Below are positions 10,958 to 18,965 of a stretch of 64,000 bases of DNA, piece after piece. Every line of letters starts with the position of its first letter. The stretch's first letter is position 1. This DNA is from Solibacillus sp. FSL R7-0668 (GTDB lineage Bacteria > Bacillota > Bacilli > Bacillales_A > Planococcaceae), in NCBI RefSeq assembly GCF_038006205.1, contig NZ_JBBOUU010000001.1, positions 1,862,001 to 1,926,000 of the forward strand. Direction: 5' to 3'. Below the pieces are notes generated by a model that searched no databases, was not told the origin of the DNA, and saw nothing but the letters and a program-made list of their open reading frames with translations. The position numbers and the translations under genes are program-made.

Positions 10958-11000
10958 AAAGGAGTGTCCAAGACGTATTTTGGATAGCTCCTTTGTTTTC
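10958..11000 (+). terminator. Rho-independent terminator
   Basis: AAAGGAGTGTCCAA pairs with TTGGATAGCTCCTTT, followed by GTTTTC. It separates the NosL/Ig gene from the thioredoxin gene. Confidence 0.7.
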
Positions 11001-11036
11001 TAGGTTTTGATTCGCATGATAAGAGGAGGTTGGATA

Positions 11037-11648
11037 ATGTCCAGAAAAAATAGCGTTGCACTTTTCATAATAATCCTATTAATCGCAATAGCAATCGGTG
11101 ATGCCCTATTCAAGCAATCCGCACTAACAAAGGACGTTTCAAGCGAACATTTAGATGTTCAAGATAATCTGGCCAAAACGCAGCCGAACAATGTGGTGGC
11201 AATTGAGAAGGAACAAAGTATTTATATGGCGCCCAATTTTGAATTGGAGACAGTAGATGGCAAGCCGATTTCTTTAGCGGATTACGCAGGAAAGAAAGTA
11301 TTGTTAAACTTTTGGGCAACCTGGTGTCCACCTTGTAATGCGGAGGCACCCCATTTGCAAACGATTTATGAGCAGTATGGAGCAGCGGGGATAGAAATAA
11401 TAGCCGTGAATGTGACAAGTCAGGAGAAGGGAAAGGGGAAGGATACAGTCCCTCAGTTCGTGCAGCAATACGGCTTAACGTTTCCAGTAGTATTAGATGT
11501 GCATGATCAGGTTGCTTCCATGTATCAAATTTTGACATTGCCGACCACTTATTTTATTGACGAAGAAGGTGCAATCATAGAAATCATTTCTGGACCTATG
11601 GATGAGCAGCTTATGCACGAAATTCTTTATCAAATGGATAACACGTAA
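11037..11648 (+). CDS. ResA/TlpA-like membrane-anchored thioredoxin
   Basis: A 203-residue thiol-disulfide oxidoreductase. An N-terminal membrane anchor (ALFIIILLIAIAIGDALF) is followed by a TlpA/ResA-type fold: APNFELETVDG, NFWATWCPPC (C97 and C100), then LTLPTTYFIDEEG with the cis-Pro. Proteins of this type keep extracytoplasmic Cys pairs reduced, for example for cytochrome c maturation. Here its likely clients include the CxxC sites of the NosL-like proteins just upstream, which is inference from context. GAGGAGG precedes the ATG at 11037. Confidence 0.88.
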   Translation: MSRKNSVALFIIILLIAIAIGDALFKQSALTKDVSSEHLDVQDNLAKTQPNNVVAIEKEQSIYMAPNFELETVDGKPISLADYAGKKVLLNFWATWCPPCNAEAPHLQTIYEQYGAAGIEIIAVNVTSQEKGKGKDTVPQFVQQYGLTFPVVLDVHDQVASMYQILTLPTTYFIDEEGAIIEIISGPMDEQLMHEILYQMDNT

Positions 11649-11686
11649 AAAATCAGCCCCTAACATTTGTTAGGAGCTGATTTTTG
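11649..11686. terminator. Bidirectional rho-independent terminator
   Basis: AAATCAGC(C/T)CCTAAC arms with a short loop, and T runs on both strands. It lies between the convergent thioredoxin and symporter genes. Confidence 0.85.
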
Positions 11687-11701
11687 CTTGTACCACTTAA
11701 A

Positions 11702-13246
11702 TTAGTGAGAAACGTCTTGAACAGAGATACCTGTTTGTGCTTTAACTTCCACTTCACGGTATTTCGCTTCGTCTGTTTCTTTCGATAATAATGTTCCGAT
11801 AACCCCGCCCAGGAAGCCAAGTGGTACAGAGATAATCGCTGGGTTTGTTAGCATAATTAACGGCTCACCTACGAAAATTGCTTTACCTACTTCAGGATTC
11901 CAAACGTTTGGAGAGATGGCTACTAATACTAAAGCTGAAATTAAGCCTGTTAACATCGCTGTAACGGCACCATTTGTGTTGAACTTTTTCCAGTAGATTG
12001 TGTAAATAATTACTGGTAAGTTGGCAGAAGCCGCGATACAGAATGCTAATGATACTAAGAAGGCTACGTTTAATGTTTGTGCACCTAATGCTAAAAGGAT
12101 TGATACAACAGAGATAATAATCGAACCAATACGAGCAGCTTTAACCGCTTCTTTCTCTGTAACCTTACCTTTTTTAAAGATTTGACCGTAAATGTCATGT
12201 GATAATGCAGATGCACCTGAAAGTACTAAACCAGCTACTACCGCTAAGATTGTCGCGAATGCTACCGCACACACGAATGAGAATAAAATGTCGCCACCAA
12301 GTGCTTGTGCAAGAAGTGGGGCAGCCATGTTACCAGCAGGGTTTGCTGCTACGATTGTCTCTTTACCTACGAATGCCGCAGCACCGAAGCCTAAGAAGAT
12401 TGTTAATACGTAGAATAGACCTACAATCCAAGTAGCCCAAATTACTGAAGAACGAGCTGTTTGTGCGTCTTTTACAGTGAAGAAACGCATTAAGATGTGC
12501 GGAAGACCCGCTGTACCAAGTACTAACGCAATTAGCATTGAAATAGTATCAATACCGTTTGTATAACGTAAGCCTGGATTTAAGTAAGCTGCACCATGCT
12601 CTGTTTCTGTCGCCATTTGCGTGAACATTTGAGCAATCGAGAAGTTGAATTCTTTTAATACTAAGAATGAGATAATAACAGTACCTAACATTAATAAACA
12701 TGCTTTAATGATTTGTACCCAAGATGTTGCAGTCATACCACCGAATAATACGTAGATTGTCATCATGATACCTACTAGAAGTACAGCCATCCAGTATTCA
12801 ATACCTAATAATAATTGGATTAAAGCACCTGCACCTACTAATTGCGCGATCATGTAGAATAATACGATCGTAATTGTTGATAATGCCGCTGTACCACGAA
12901 CCTTTGCCTTGTCGAAACGTGCTGTGATCATATCCGCTAATGTGAAGCGCCCTAAGTTACGTAATGGCTCAGCTACGATGTAAAGTACAACTAAGTAAGC
13001 TACTAAGTAACCGATCGAAAAGAAGAAACCATCGAAACCGAATAATGCGATTGAACCTGCAATTCCTAAGAATGATGCTGCTGATAAGTAGTCACCCGCG
13101 ATGGCTAGTCCATTTTGCCAACCTGTTAAACCACCACCAGCTGTATAGAAATCAGACGCACTTGATGTACGGCTCGAAGCCCACCAAGTAATAACTAATG
13201 TTAAACCTACAATTGCTACGAAGAAGAATATTGCTGTAAAGCTCAT
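11702..13246 (-). CDS. Sodium:solute symporter, cation/acetate (ActP/YwcA) type, copy 1
   Basis: A 514-residue transporter of the SSS family with about 13 membrane helices. Motifs near the N-terminus (SASDFYTAGGGLTGWQNG, then AGDYLSAASFLG) and the TATSWVQIIKA and GLPHILMRFFTV segments are typical of acetate permeases such as E. coli ActP and Bacillus YwcA. It probably imports acetate or similar short monocarboxylates with Na+. The start overlaps the end of the upstream DUF485 gene by 4 nt, forming a two-gene operon. A close paralogue lies at 14005. Substrate is inferred from the family. Confidence 0.9.
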   Translation of the reverse strand: MSFTAIFFFVAIVGLTLVITWWASSRTSSASDFYTAGGGLTGWQNGLAIAGDYLSAASFLGIAGSIALFGFDGFFFSIGYLVAYLVVLYIVAEPLRNLGRFTLADMITARFDKAKVRGTAALSTITIVLFYMIAQLVGAGALIQLLLGIEYWMAVLLVGIMMTIYVLFGGMTATSWVQIIKACLLMLGTVIISFLVLKEFNFSIAQMFTQMATETEHGAAYLNPGLRYTNGIDTISMLIALVLGTAGLPHILMRFFTVKDAQTARSSVIWATWIVGLFYVLTIFLGFGAAAFVGKETIVAANPAGNMAAPLLAQALGGDILFSFVCAVAFATILAVVAGLVLSGASALSHDIYGQIFKKGKVTEKEAVKAARIGSIIISVVSILLALGAQTLNVAFLVSLAFCIAASANLPVIIYTIYWKKFNTNGAVTAMLTGLISALVLVAISPNVWNPEVGKAIFVGEPLIMLTNPAIISVPLGFLGGVIGTLLSKETDEAKYREVEVKAQTGISVQDVSH

Positions 13247-13569
13247 TTCGCACGCCCTCCTTCATATTCCGCAATAATTGCTTTTGCTTCTGCGTCGTAT
13301 TTGTTTGCTTTTGCAACGTAGAAGTGAGCTAAGCCCCAAGTCATAATGAATAACCCGGCTGAATAAACCCATACCCACGTAATGTCCCCAATTGCTTTTT
13401 GGTGAAGAATATCTGTGTATGACGTTAAGATTGGTAATAACATATAAAGTGCTAAAAAGATGAACGTTATAGACCACAGAAATGAATTTTTCTTTTTTGC
13501 TAGCTGCTTGAAAGAAGATTGTGAAGCGATTTTGTCATAATCAATGACTGGTTTTTGATTATTCCCCAT
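13243..13569 (-). CDS. DUF485 membrane protein (YwcB-like), copy 1
   Basis: A 108-residue protein with two membrane helices (LWSITFIFLALYMLLPIL, then WVWVYSAGLFIMTWGLA) and a charged N-terminus. DUF485 proteins are usually co-transcribed upstream of ActP-type acetate symporters and are thought to be accessory subunits. I chose the ATG at 13567-13569, because the GGGGG site sits 7 nt upstream. An ATG two codons earlier is too close to it. The stop overlaps the symporter start. Confidence 0.85.
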   Translation of the reverse strand: MGNNQKPVIDYDKIASQSSFKQLAKKKNSFLWSITFIFLALYMLLPILTSYTDILHQKAIGDITWVWVYSAGLFIMTWGLAHFYVAKANKYDAEAKAIIAEYEGGRAK

Positions 13570-13643
13570 AAACATACCCCCGATTGTGTTTATATTTACT
13601 GCTTTGTGTGTGCAAAATTCTCTTTCAAGGATTTTACATTTTC

Positions 13644-13687
13644 ATTCTATTTTAGCTGTAACAAAATTGCAATACTTTTTCTGAAAA
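13644..13687 (-). promoter_or_regulatory. Predicted promoter and conserved upstream box of symporter operon 1
   Basis: On the minus strand, TTGCAA (13667-13672) and TAGAAT (13644-13649) are spaced 17 nt. Immediately upstream is TTTTCAGAAAAA (13676-13687). The same 12 bases, followed by a similar TATTGCA stretch, occur in front of the second symporter operon (16005-16016). Confidence 0.5.
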
Positions 13688-13954
13688 TTATGCAAAAATT
13701 TTTTTCGCAAAAATAAGTTTAAGAGAGAAAATATTGCACATTAATAACTATAAAAATGTTATTCTTATGTTATATATCAGCATTGAAGCTTGATGTGACA
13801 ACGTTTCTGAAATTATTGATAGAGAATATTTTTACGTTTTCGAGAAATTATGATACAGAATTATTATTTAAAATTTGTCACTATCGAACATTTCTTAAAA
13901 TGAATTGTTTTAATAAAAAAATGTTTTTTTCCTTTTTATTGTTAATTTAAGGCA
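13688..13954. other. AT-rich intergenic region without a recognised gene
   Basis: Very AT-rich sequence between the promoter of operon 1 and the terminator of operon 2. A 64-codon plus-strand frame has no ribosome binding site or domain and is taken as chance. Confidence 0.4.
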
Positions 13955-13999
13955 ATAAAAAAGAGAAAAAGTAGGGAATGACTGCCTACCTTTTCTCTA
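13955..13999 (-). terminator. Rho-independent terminator of symporter operon 2
   Basis: On the minus strand, AGAGAAAAGGTAGG pairs with CCTACTTTTTCTCT, followed by a T-rich tail. Confidence 0.85.
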
Positions 14000-14004
14000 G
14001 TAGA

Positions 14005-15555
14005 TTAATGTGAAACGTCTTGTACCGAAACGCCAGTATGTGCTTTTACGCGAATTTCCTTGTATGTTGCTTCTGCCGCTTGTTGATCGATTTTACTAGC
14101 TGTCATAATCGATACAATCCATCCAGCGAAGAAACCAAGTGGAATCGTAATAATTGCTGGTACAGCTAAGTTTACTAATGGCTCACCAATGAAAATAGCT
14201 TTTCCTGTAGTTGACCAAATGTTTGGACCCATTGCACCCAATACTAAACATGATACTAATCCAGTTACCATAGCTGCAATTGCACCGTTTGAGTTGAACT
14301 TTTTCCAGTAAATTGTGTAAATGATTACTGGTAAGTTGGCAGATGCCCCTATACAGAAGGCAAAAGATACTAAGAAGGATACGTTTAAGCTTTGAGCGAA
14401 TAAAGCTAAAATGATTGAAATCACCGCAATTGAGATCGAACCCGTACGCGCAGCTAATACTTGCTGCTTCTCTGTTAATTTACCATCCTTTAAAATTTCA
14501 CCGTAAATATCATGCGAAATCGCGGATGCTCCTGTTAATACTAAGCCAGATACTACTGCTAAAATTGTCGCGAATGCTACTGCACAGATGAACGAAAGCA
14601 TTACATCGCCGCCTAAGAACTCTGCTAATAATGGCGCAGCTGTGTTACCAGCAGCATTTTCAGCAATAATTTTGTCAAAGCCTACAAAATGCATCGCACC
14701 GAAGCCTAAGAAAATTGTTAATGAGAAGAAAATTGCTGTAATCCAAGTTGTCCAGTTAATAGAAGCACGCGCTGTTTTTGCATCCTTTACTGTGAAGAAA
14801 CGCATTAAAATATGTGGTAAACCTGATGTACCAAGTACTAATGCCATCATCATCGAAACCGAATCAATAGAAGATGTATATTTTTGACCAGGAATTAAAT
14901 ATTCTTCCCCATGGTCTGTCGCGATTGTTGTAAACATATTTGCTAAGTTAAAATCGAATTTCTGGAACACTAAAAAGGCCATCATCGTTGTACCGAATAA
15001 TAAAAGACCTGCTTTAATAATTTGAACCCAAGATGTTGCTGTCATACCACCGAATAATACGTACGTTGTCATCATAACCCCTACGATTAATACTGCAATC
15101 CAGTATTCGATACCGAAAAGTAATTTGATTAACGCACCTGCTCCTACTAATTGAGCGATCATATAAAGAATAACGATAACAATCGTGCTTGTTGCAGCAA
15201 CTCCGCGCACGCGTTTTTCATTGAAACGAGCTGTTAACATATCTGCTAATGTGTAACGACCTAAATTTCGCATTGGCTCAGCAATTACGTAAAGAAGTAC
15301 TAAATTAGCTACTACATAACCTACTGAGAAGAAGAAACCATCAAACCCTGTTAGCGCAATCGCACCGGATACCCCTAAAAACGCAGCTGCTGATAAGTAG
15401 TCTCCCGCGATGGCAAATCCATTTTGCCAACCTTTAAGACCGCCACCCGCTGTATAGAAATCGCTTGCACTAGATGTACGTTTTGCTGCGATGTACGTAA
15501 CGATTAGCGTTAAACCGACAATCCCTAAGAAGAAACCTGCTGATACTAAGTTCAT
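14005..15555 (-). CDS. Sodium:solute symporter, cation/acetate type, copy 2
   Basis: A 516-residue SSS-family symporter, clearly paralogous to the protein at 11702. It shares SASDFYTAGGGLKGWQNG, the TATSWVQIIKA and PHILMRFFTVKDA stretches, and an almost identical C-terminus (AHTGVSVQDVSH versus AQTGISVQDVSH). About 13 membrane helices are expected. It directly follows, with a 1-nt overlap, its own DUF485 partner. The pair looks like a tandem duplication of a whole operon; the copies may differ in regulation or substrate. Confidence 0.9.
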   Translation of the reverse strand: MNLVSAGFFLGIVGLTLIVTYIAAKRTSSASDFYTAGGGLKGWQNGFAIAGDYLSAAAFLGVSGAIALTGFDGFFFSVGYVVANLVLLYVIAEPMRNLGRYTLADMLTARFNEKRVRGVAATSTIVIVILYMIAQLVGAGALIKLLFGIEYWIAVLIVGVMMTTYVLFGGMTATSWVQIIKAGLLLFGTTMMAFLVFQKFDFNLANMFTTIATDHGEEYLIPGQKYTSSIDSVSMMMALVLGTSGLPHILMRFFTVKDAKTARASINWTTWITAIFFSLTIFLGFGAMHFVGFDKIIAENAAGNTAAPLLAEFLGGDVMLSFICAVAFATILAVVSGLVLTGASAISHDIYGEILKDGKLTEKQQVLAARTGSISIAVISIILALFAQSLNVSFLVSFAFCIGASANLPVIIYTIYWKKFNSNGAIAAMVTGLVSCLVLGAMGPNIWSTTGKAIFIGEPLVNLAVPAIITIPLGFFAGWIVSIMTASKIDQQAAEATYKEIRVKAHTGVSVQDVSH

Positions 15556-15896
15556 TATTTGCCACCATCCTTTTCATACTCAGCTAAAACTGCTGCTGCT
15601 TGTGCGTCTAATTTAGGCGCAATTTTTGAATAAACCATTGCTAACACAACAGTCATAATAAATAATGCTGCTGAGTAAACCCATACGCCTGTAATGTCCC
15701 CGATCCATTTCTGTTGTAATACAGACGTGAACGCTAAGATTGGTAAAAGGATGTAAAATGTTAAAAAACAAGCCGTAATTGTGAATAAAAGCGTGTTTTT
15801 CTTCTTTACAAATGTATTGAATGAATCCATACGATCAATCTTGTCGTAGTCGATTGTATGTTGGTTTTTTGAGTGTTTTTCTCCTAAACTACTCAT
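15555..15896 (-). CDS. DUF485 membrane protein, copy 2
   Basis: A 113-residue protein with two membrane helices (LLFTITACFLTFYILLPIL, then WVYSAALFIMTVVLAMVY), homologous to the copy at 13243. It is probably an accessory subunit of the downstream symporter. The ATG at 15894-15896 follows GAGGGGG at good spacing; an in-frame upstream ATG is less well placed. Its mRNA leader contains an inverted repeat (15933-15959). Confidence 0.85.
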   Translation of the reverse strand: MSSLGEKHSKNQHTIDYDKIDRMDSFNTFVKKKNTLLFTITACFLTFYILLPILAFTSVLQQKWIGDITGVWVYSAALFIMTVVLAMVYSKIAPKLDAQAAAVLAEYEKDGGK

Positions 15897-15932
15897 TGTT
15901 AATTCCCCCTCAAGAATCATTATTCTGTTTTA

Positions 15933-15959
15933 AACGGAATATTACTGTTTGGTTCCGTT
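15933..15959 (-). promoter_or_regulatory. Inverted repeat in the leader of symporter operon 2
   Basis: AACGGAA and TTCCGTT, 13 nt apart, lie between the predicted -10 box and the DUF485 start. No T run follows, so it is more likely an operator or RNA hairpin than a terminator. Copy 1 lacks it. Confidence 0.4.
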
Positions 15960-15986
15960 GATAAATTTGATTGTAAGGGGGATTTC

Positions 15987-16016
15987 TTTATAATGCAATA
16001 ACATTTTTTCTGAAAA
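15987..16016 (-). promoter_or_regulatory. Predicted promoter and conserved box of symporter operon 2
   Basis: On the minus strand a TATAAA-type -10 (15987-15992) lies below TTTTCAGAAAAA (16005-16016). The latter is identical over 12 bases to the box before symporter operon 1, again followed by a TATTGCA stretch. Confidence 0.45.
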
Positions 16017-16335
16017 CTCTAAATTGTCACTTTGCGTTTGAAGTAGAATTATTAGGTTTTTTTAAGAAAATAATGCTGTGAATTTTAAAAAAAGAGTGCA
16101 TGTATTATTATTCCAATTTAACGTAATACAAAATAAGATATTTAAATAGAAAATAAGATACATAAAGCAAGATTTAATATTTCGTCACTCTAATATAATG
16201 ATTTTTTGTATATTCGAGAATGAAGTCTCCTTTGTACTATAACAAACAGAAAATGATAATTTTTTGATGATAAAAAAATTTGAAAATTTCTTAACATGAA
16301 GATGTTAAAATGAAGGGAAAGGGGAGTAAGAAATT

Positions 16336-16383
16336 ATGTCGTATTTAGTTTTTAATGATATTAATTTGATATTCGGATTGTAA
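16336..16383 (+). other. Possible 15-codon leader ORF in an AT-rich intergenic region
   Basis: AAAGGGGAG precedes an ATG at 16336 that opens a 15-codon frame ending in TAA at 16381. It lies 55 nt upstream of the GNAT gene. The ribosome binding site is strong, but the peptide is hydrophobic and unrecognised. The rest of 16017-16438 is AT-rich with no other signal that I can support. Confidence 0.25.
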
Positions 16384-16438
16384 TAACCCGTATATTTTCA
16401 AACTAATAGCAGAAAAATACCAGAAAAGAGGTCGTTTC

Positions 16439-16972
16439 ATGTTGGATTTAACAACAAAAAGATTACGTTTTGAGCGTTATACGAAAGAGGATACAGCTTT
16501 CGTTTTAGAATTAGTGACGAATCCCGCTGTCATGGACTATATTGGTAATGGTCAAACGAAGGGGGCTCAATATGCTGAAAATCTAATTGAACGCATGCTG
16601 GAGCAGTATCAAAACTTCGATGATTACGGATTACATAAGTTAGTTAATAAAGAATCAAATGAAGTGATCGGTCATGCGGGCTTAGTTGCACAAATTATTG
16701 ATGACGCCTTTGAGATGGAGTTAGGCTATTGGATCAAGCCGGCATTTTGGCAACAAGGCTATGGCTATGAAGCCGCGCATGCCTTAAAAATTTATGCTGA
16801 TGAAAGCTTGTATTTAGAACGCTATGTTTCCGCCATTCAGTTAGGCAATGAAGGCTCAAAGCGTATTGCTTTAAAAAATGGCATGCAGCTAGAAAAGGTC
16901 ATTCAGATGGAGGGCAAGCTTGTAGAAATTTATGTCATTGAAAACGAAATGGATGAGGAGGAGTATATGTAA
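16439..16972 (+). CDS. GNAT family N-acetyltransferase (RimJ/RimL-like)
   Basis: A 177-residue acetyl-CoA-dependent acyltransferase. The N-terminus TTKRLRFERYTKEDTAF is typical of the RimJ/RimL-type group acting on protein or small-molecule amines. ELGYWIKPAFWQQGYGYEAA is the GNAT motif A (Q-x-G-Y-G pyrophosphate loop), and RIALKNGMQLEKV is the C-terminal motif. AAAGAGG lies about 7 nt upstream of the ATG. It is monocistronic, next to a chromate transporter; substrate unknown. Confidence 0.85.
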   Translation: MLDLTTKRLRFERYTKEDTAFVLELVTNPAVMDYIGNGQTKGAQYAENLIERMLEQYQNFDDYGLHKLVNKESNEVIGHAGLVAQIIDDAFEMELGYWIKPAFWQQGYGYEAAHALKIYADESLYLERYVSAIQLGNEGSKRIALKNGMQLEKVIQMEGKLVEIYVIENEMDEEEYM

Positions 16973-17070
16973 TCAATTTTACAAGTTTGTAAATTTTCTG
17001 TGATTAAATTGTATTGCAGCTTGTCCAAATGCTACATTGTGAGGAATGAATAAGAAAGGTTACATAATAG

Positions 17071-18264
17071 ATGCATACAAACTTACAACAAAGTAAATTG
17101 AAACGATTACTAGAATTGCTACTTGTTTCAACGCGTCTTGGATTAACATCGTTTGGTGGTCCAACCGCACATTTAGGCTATTTCCATGAAGAATATGTTC
17201 GAAAACGACAATGGATTGATGAAAAAAGCTATGCCGATTTAGTTGCTTTATGTCAGTTCTTGCCTGGACCTGCAAGTAGTCAGGTGGGAATTGGAATTGG
17301 TGTGATGCGCGCGGGGATTGTAGGGGGCATTGTTTCCTTTATCGGCTTCACTTGGCCATCTGTTCTCGCATTAATCCTTTTTGCGCTGCTTTTACAAGGC
17401 GCCAATGTCGGGGATATGAGCTGGTTGCACGGCTTAAAAATCGTGGCGGTGGTCATTGTTGCACATGCGATTTTAGGGATGGCCAAAAATTTAACACCTG
17501 ATATTCAACGAAAAACGATTGCGTTAGTAGCATTAGTCGCGGCATTATTAGTGGAAACGATCTTTACGCAAGTGGTGATTATTGTTATTGCAGGTGTTCT
17601 TGGTGCTGTTATTTATAAAGAACAGGTAACAATAAACGAACCAGTGAGGAAGCCTTTTATTTCGAAAACGATTGGCTTCATTAGCTTGGGCTTATTTTTC
17701 GGTTTACTTCTCATTTTACCTCTATTAAGCAGCCTAACCGCGCATCATTGGATTGTGATGATGGATTCCTTTTATCGCGCGGGTTCTTTAGTATTTGGTG
17801 GCGGACATGTCGTGTTACCCTTATTAGAAAATGAATTTGTCTCTTCTGGGTTAATGGATGAAACGGCCTTTATCGCTGGCTATGGTGCGACACAAGCTGT
17901 GCCAGGACCGTTGTTTACCTTTGCCGCTTATATTGGGACTGTAATCGACGGGTGGCAAGGTGGACTATTCGCAACGTTTGCGATTTTTTTACCTGCCTTT
18001 CTATTAATTTTAGGAACATTACCATTTTGGCATCAGCTCAGAAGCAATTCAAAAATGAACGGTGCGTTTATGGGCGTGAATGCGGCGGTTGTTGGCATTT
18101 TAATTGCGGCATTTTATAATCCCATTTGGACGAGCGCGATTTTACAGCCTATTGATTTTGCGATGGCGGCGATTTTATTTAGCTTACTTGTATTTTGGAA
18201 GCTGCCACCATGGGTTATCGTATTAGCAGGAGCGATTGGCGGATGGGTTATTTCGTTTATGTAG
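17071..18264 (+). CDS. chrA: Chromate transporter ChrA family, two-domain form
   Basis: A 397-residue membrane protein with two homologous CHR halves. Each half begins with the family motif: TSFGGPTAHLGYFHEEYV near residue 22, and VFGGGHVVLPLLENEFV near residue 240. The PGP motif occurs in both (LPGPASSQVG and VPGPLFTF). ChrA proteins export chromate driven by the membrane potential. The length matches the fused long-chain form. No chrB-type regulator is adjacent. A terminator follows at 18291. Confidence 0.9.
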   Translation: MHTNLQQSKLKRLLELLLVSTRLGLTSFGGPTAHLGYFHEEYVRKRQWIDEKSYADLVALCQFLPGPASSQVGIGIGVMRAGIVGGIVSFIGFTWPSVLALILFALLLQGANVGDMSWLHGLKIVAVVIVAHAILGMAKNLTPDIQRKTIALVALVAALLVETIFTQVVIIVIAGVLGAVIYKEQVTINEPVRKPFISKTIGFISLGLFFGLLLILPLLSSLTAHHWIVMMDSFYRAGSLVFGGGHVVLPLLENEFVSSGLMDETAFIAGYGATQAVPGPLFTFAAYIGTVIDGWQGGLFATFAIFLPAFLLILGTLPFWHQLRSNSKMNGAFMGVNAAVVGILIAAFYNPIWTSAILQPIDFAMAAILFSLLVFWKLPPWVIVLAGAIGGWVISFM

Positions 18265-18290
18265 TTGATGACTAATCGAATCGGATTTGG

Positions 18291-18321
18291 AAACCTCTTA
18301 ATATGTATTAAGGGGTTTTTT
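18291..18321 (+). terminator. Rho-independent terminator after chrA
   Basis: AACCTCTTAAT pairs with ATTAAGGGGTT, followed by T6. Confidence 0.8.
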
Positions 18322-18404
18322 AGTTTACAGGTCTTCCATTATTGGAAATTATCGATTTACCTTCTATTTACAAAAATATATACTTTATGTAAGGAGTGAT
18401 TGGT

Positions 18405-18947
18405 TTGAGGAAGGTAGACGATTGGGATAATTGGGAGAAAAACCGTAAAAAAGAAAAGTGGCGTTGGATTTTAACTGGAATCGTAATAGTTATTATGTTT
18501 AAAGGTTATACGACGTATGTAGATTACGTTAAATATACTGAAACAACTGGAAATAAAATATTTGAAATCGCTGTTTCGGATTATTCAAAAGACTTGTACA
18601 CTACAGGAGAGATTGACTTTTATTCAGAACAACATACAGAAGATAAAAAAATTGAACTTTCGAAAAACGATATATTGGATATCTTAACGCAATTAGAACA
18701 TACAACTGTAAGAGGTATGAAAACAGCAAATATAGAGGATTTAGATTTACGTAGTTCATATTTTATTGAACTGAATTCGAAGTTTGCAAAGACCCTCTTT
18801 TTTTATATTAGTAGAGATAAAAGCACTCAAAAAGTTTACTTAGATGTGTCCACTGTGCATGATGATATGAAGTTAGCAGAGCTATACCTGGTGCAAGACG
18901 AAGAAATTTATAACCTAATTGAAGAATTGAGAAAGCAAGTTCCTTAA
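18405..18947 (+). CDS. Membrane-anchored protein of unknown function (paralogue 1)
   Basis: A 180-residue protein with a charged N-terminus, one membrane helix (WILTGIVIVIMFKGY) and a hydrophilic extracytoplasmic part. I chose TTG at 18405, with AAGGAG 8 nt upstream. A GTG at 18396 overlaps that site. The stretch IELSKNDILDILTQLEHTTV aligns with VELSKSEAQEMINLLATIKV in the next gene, so the two are tandem paralogues. No family is recognised. Confidence 0.65.
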   Translation: MRKVDDWDNWEKNRKKEKWRWILTGIVIVIMFKGYTTYVDYVKYTETTGNKIFEIAVSDYSKDLYTTGEIDFYSEQHTEDKKIELSKNDILDILTQLEHTTVRGMKTANIEDLDLRSSYFIELNSKFAKTLFFYISRDKSTQKVYLDVSTVHDDMKLAELYLVQDEEIYNLIEELRKQVP

Positions 18948-18965
18948 CTGAACGGGGGAATTAGT

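Noticed and set aside
13756-13950. 64-codon plus-strand frame in the AT-rich intergenic region
   Set aside because: Low-complexity Phe/Leu/Ile/Asn composition, no ribosome binding site, overlaps a terminator region.
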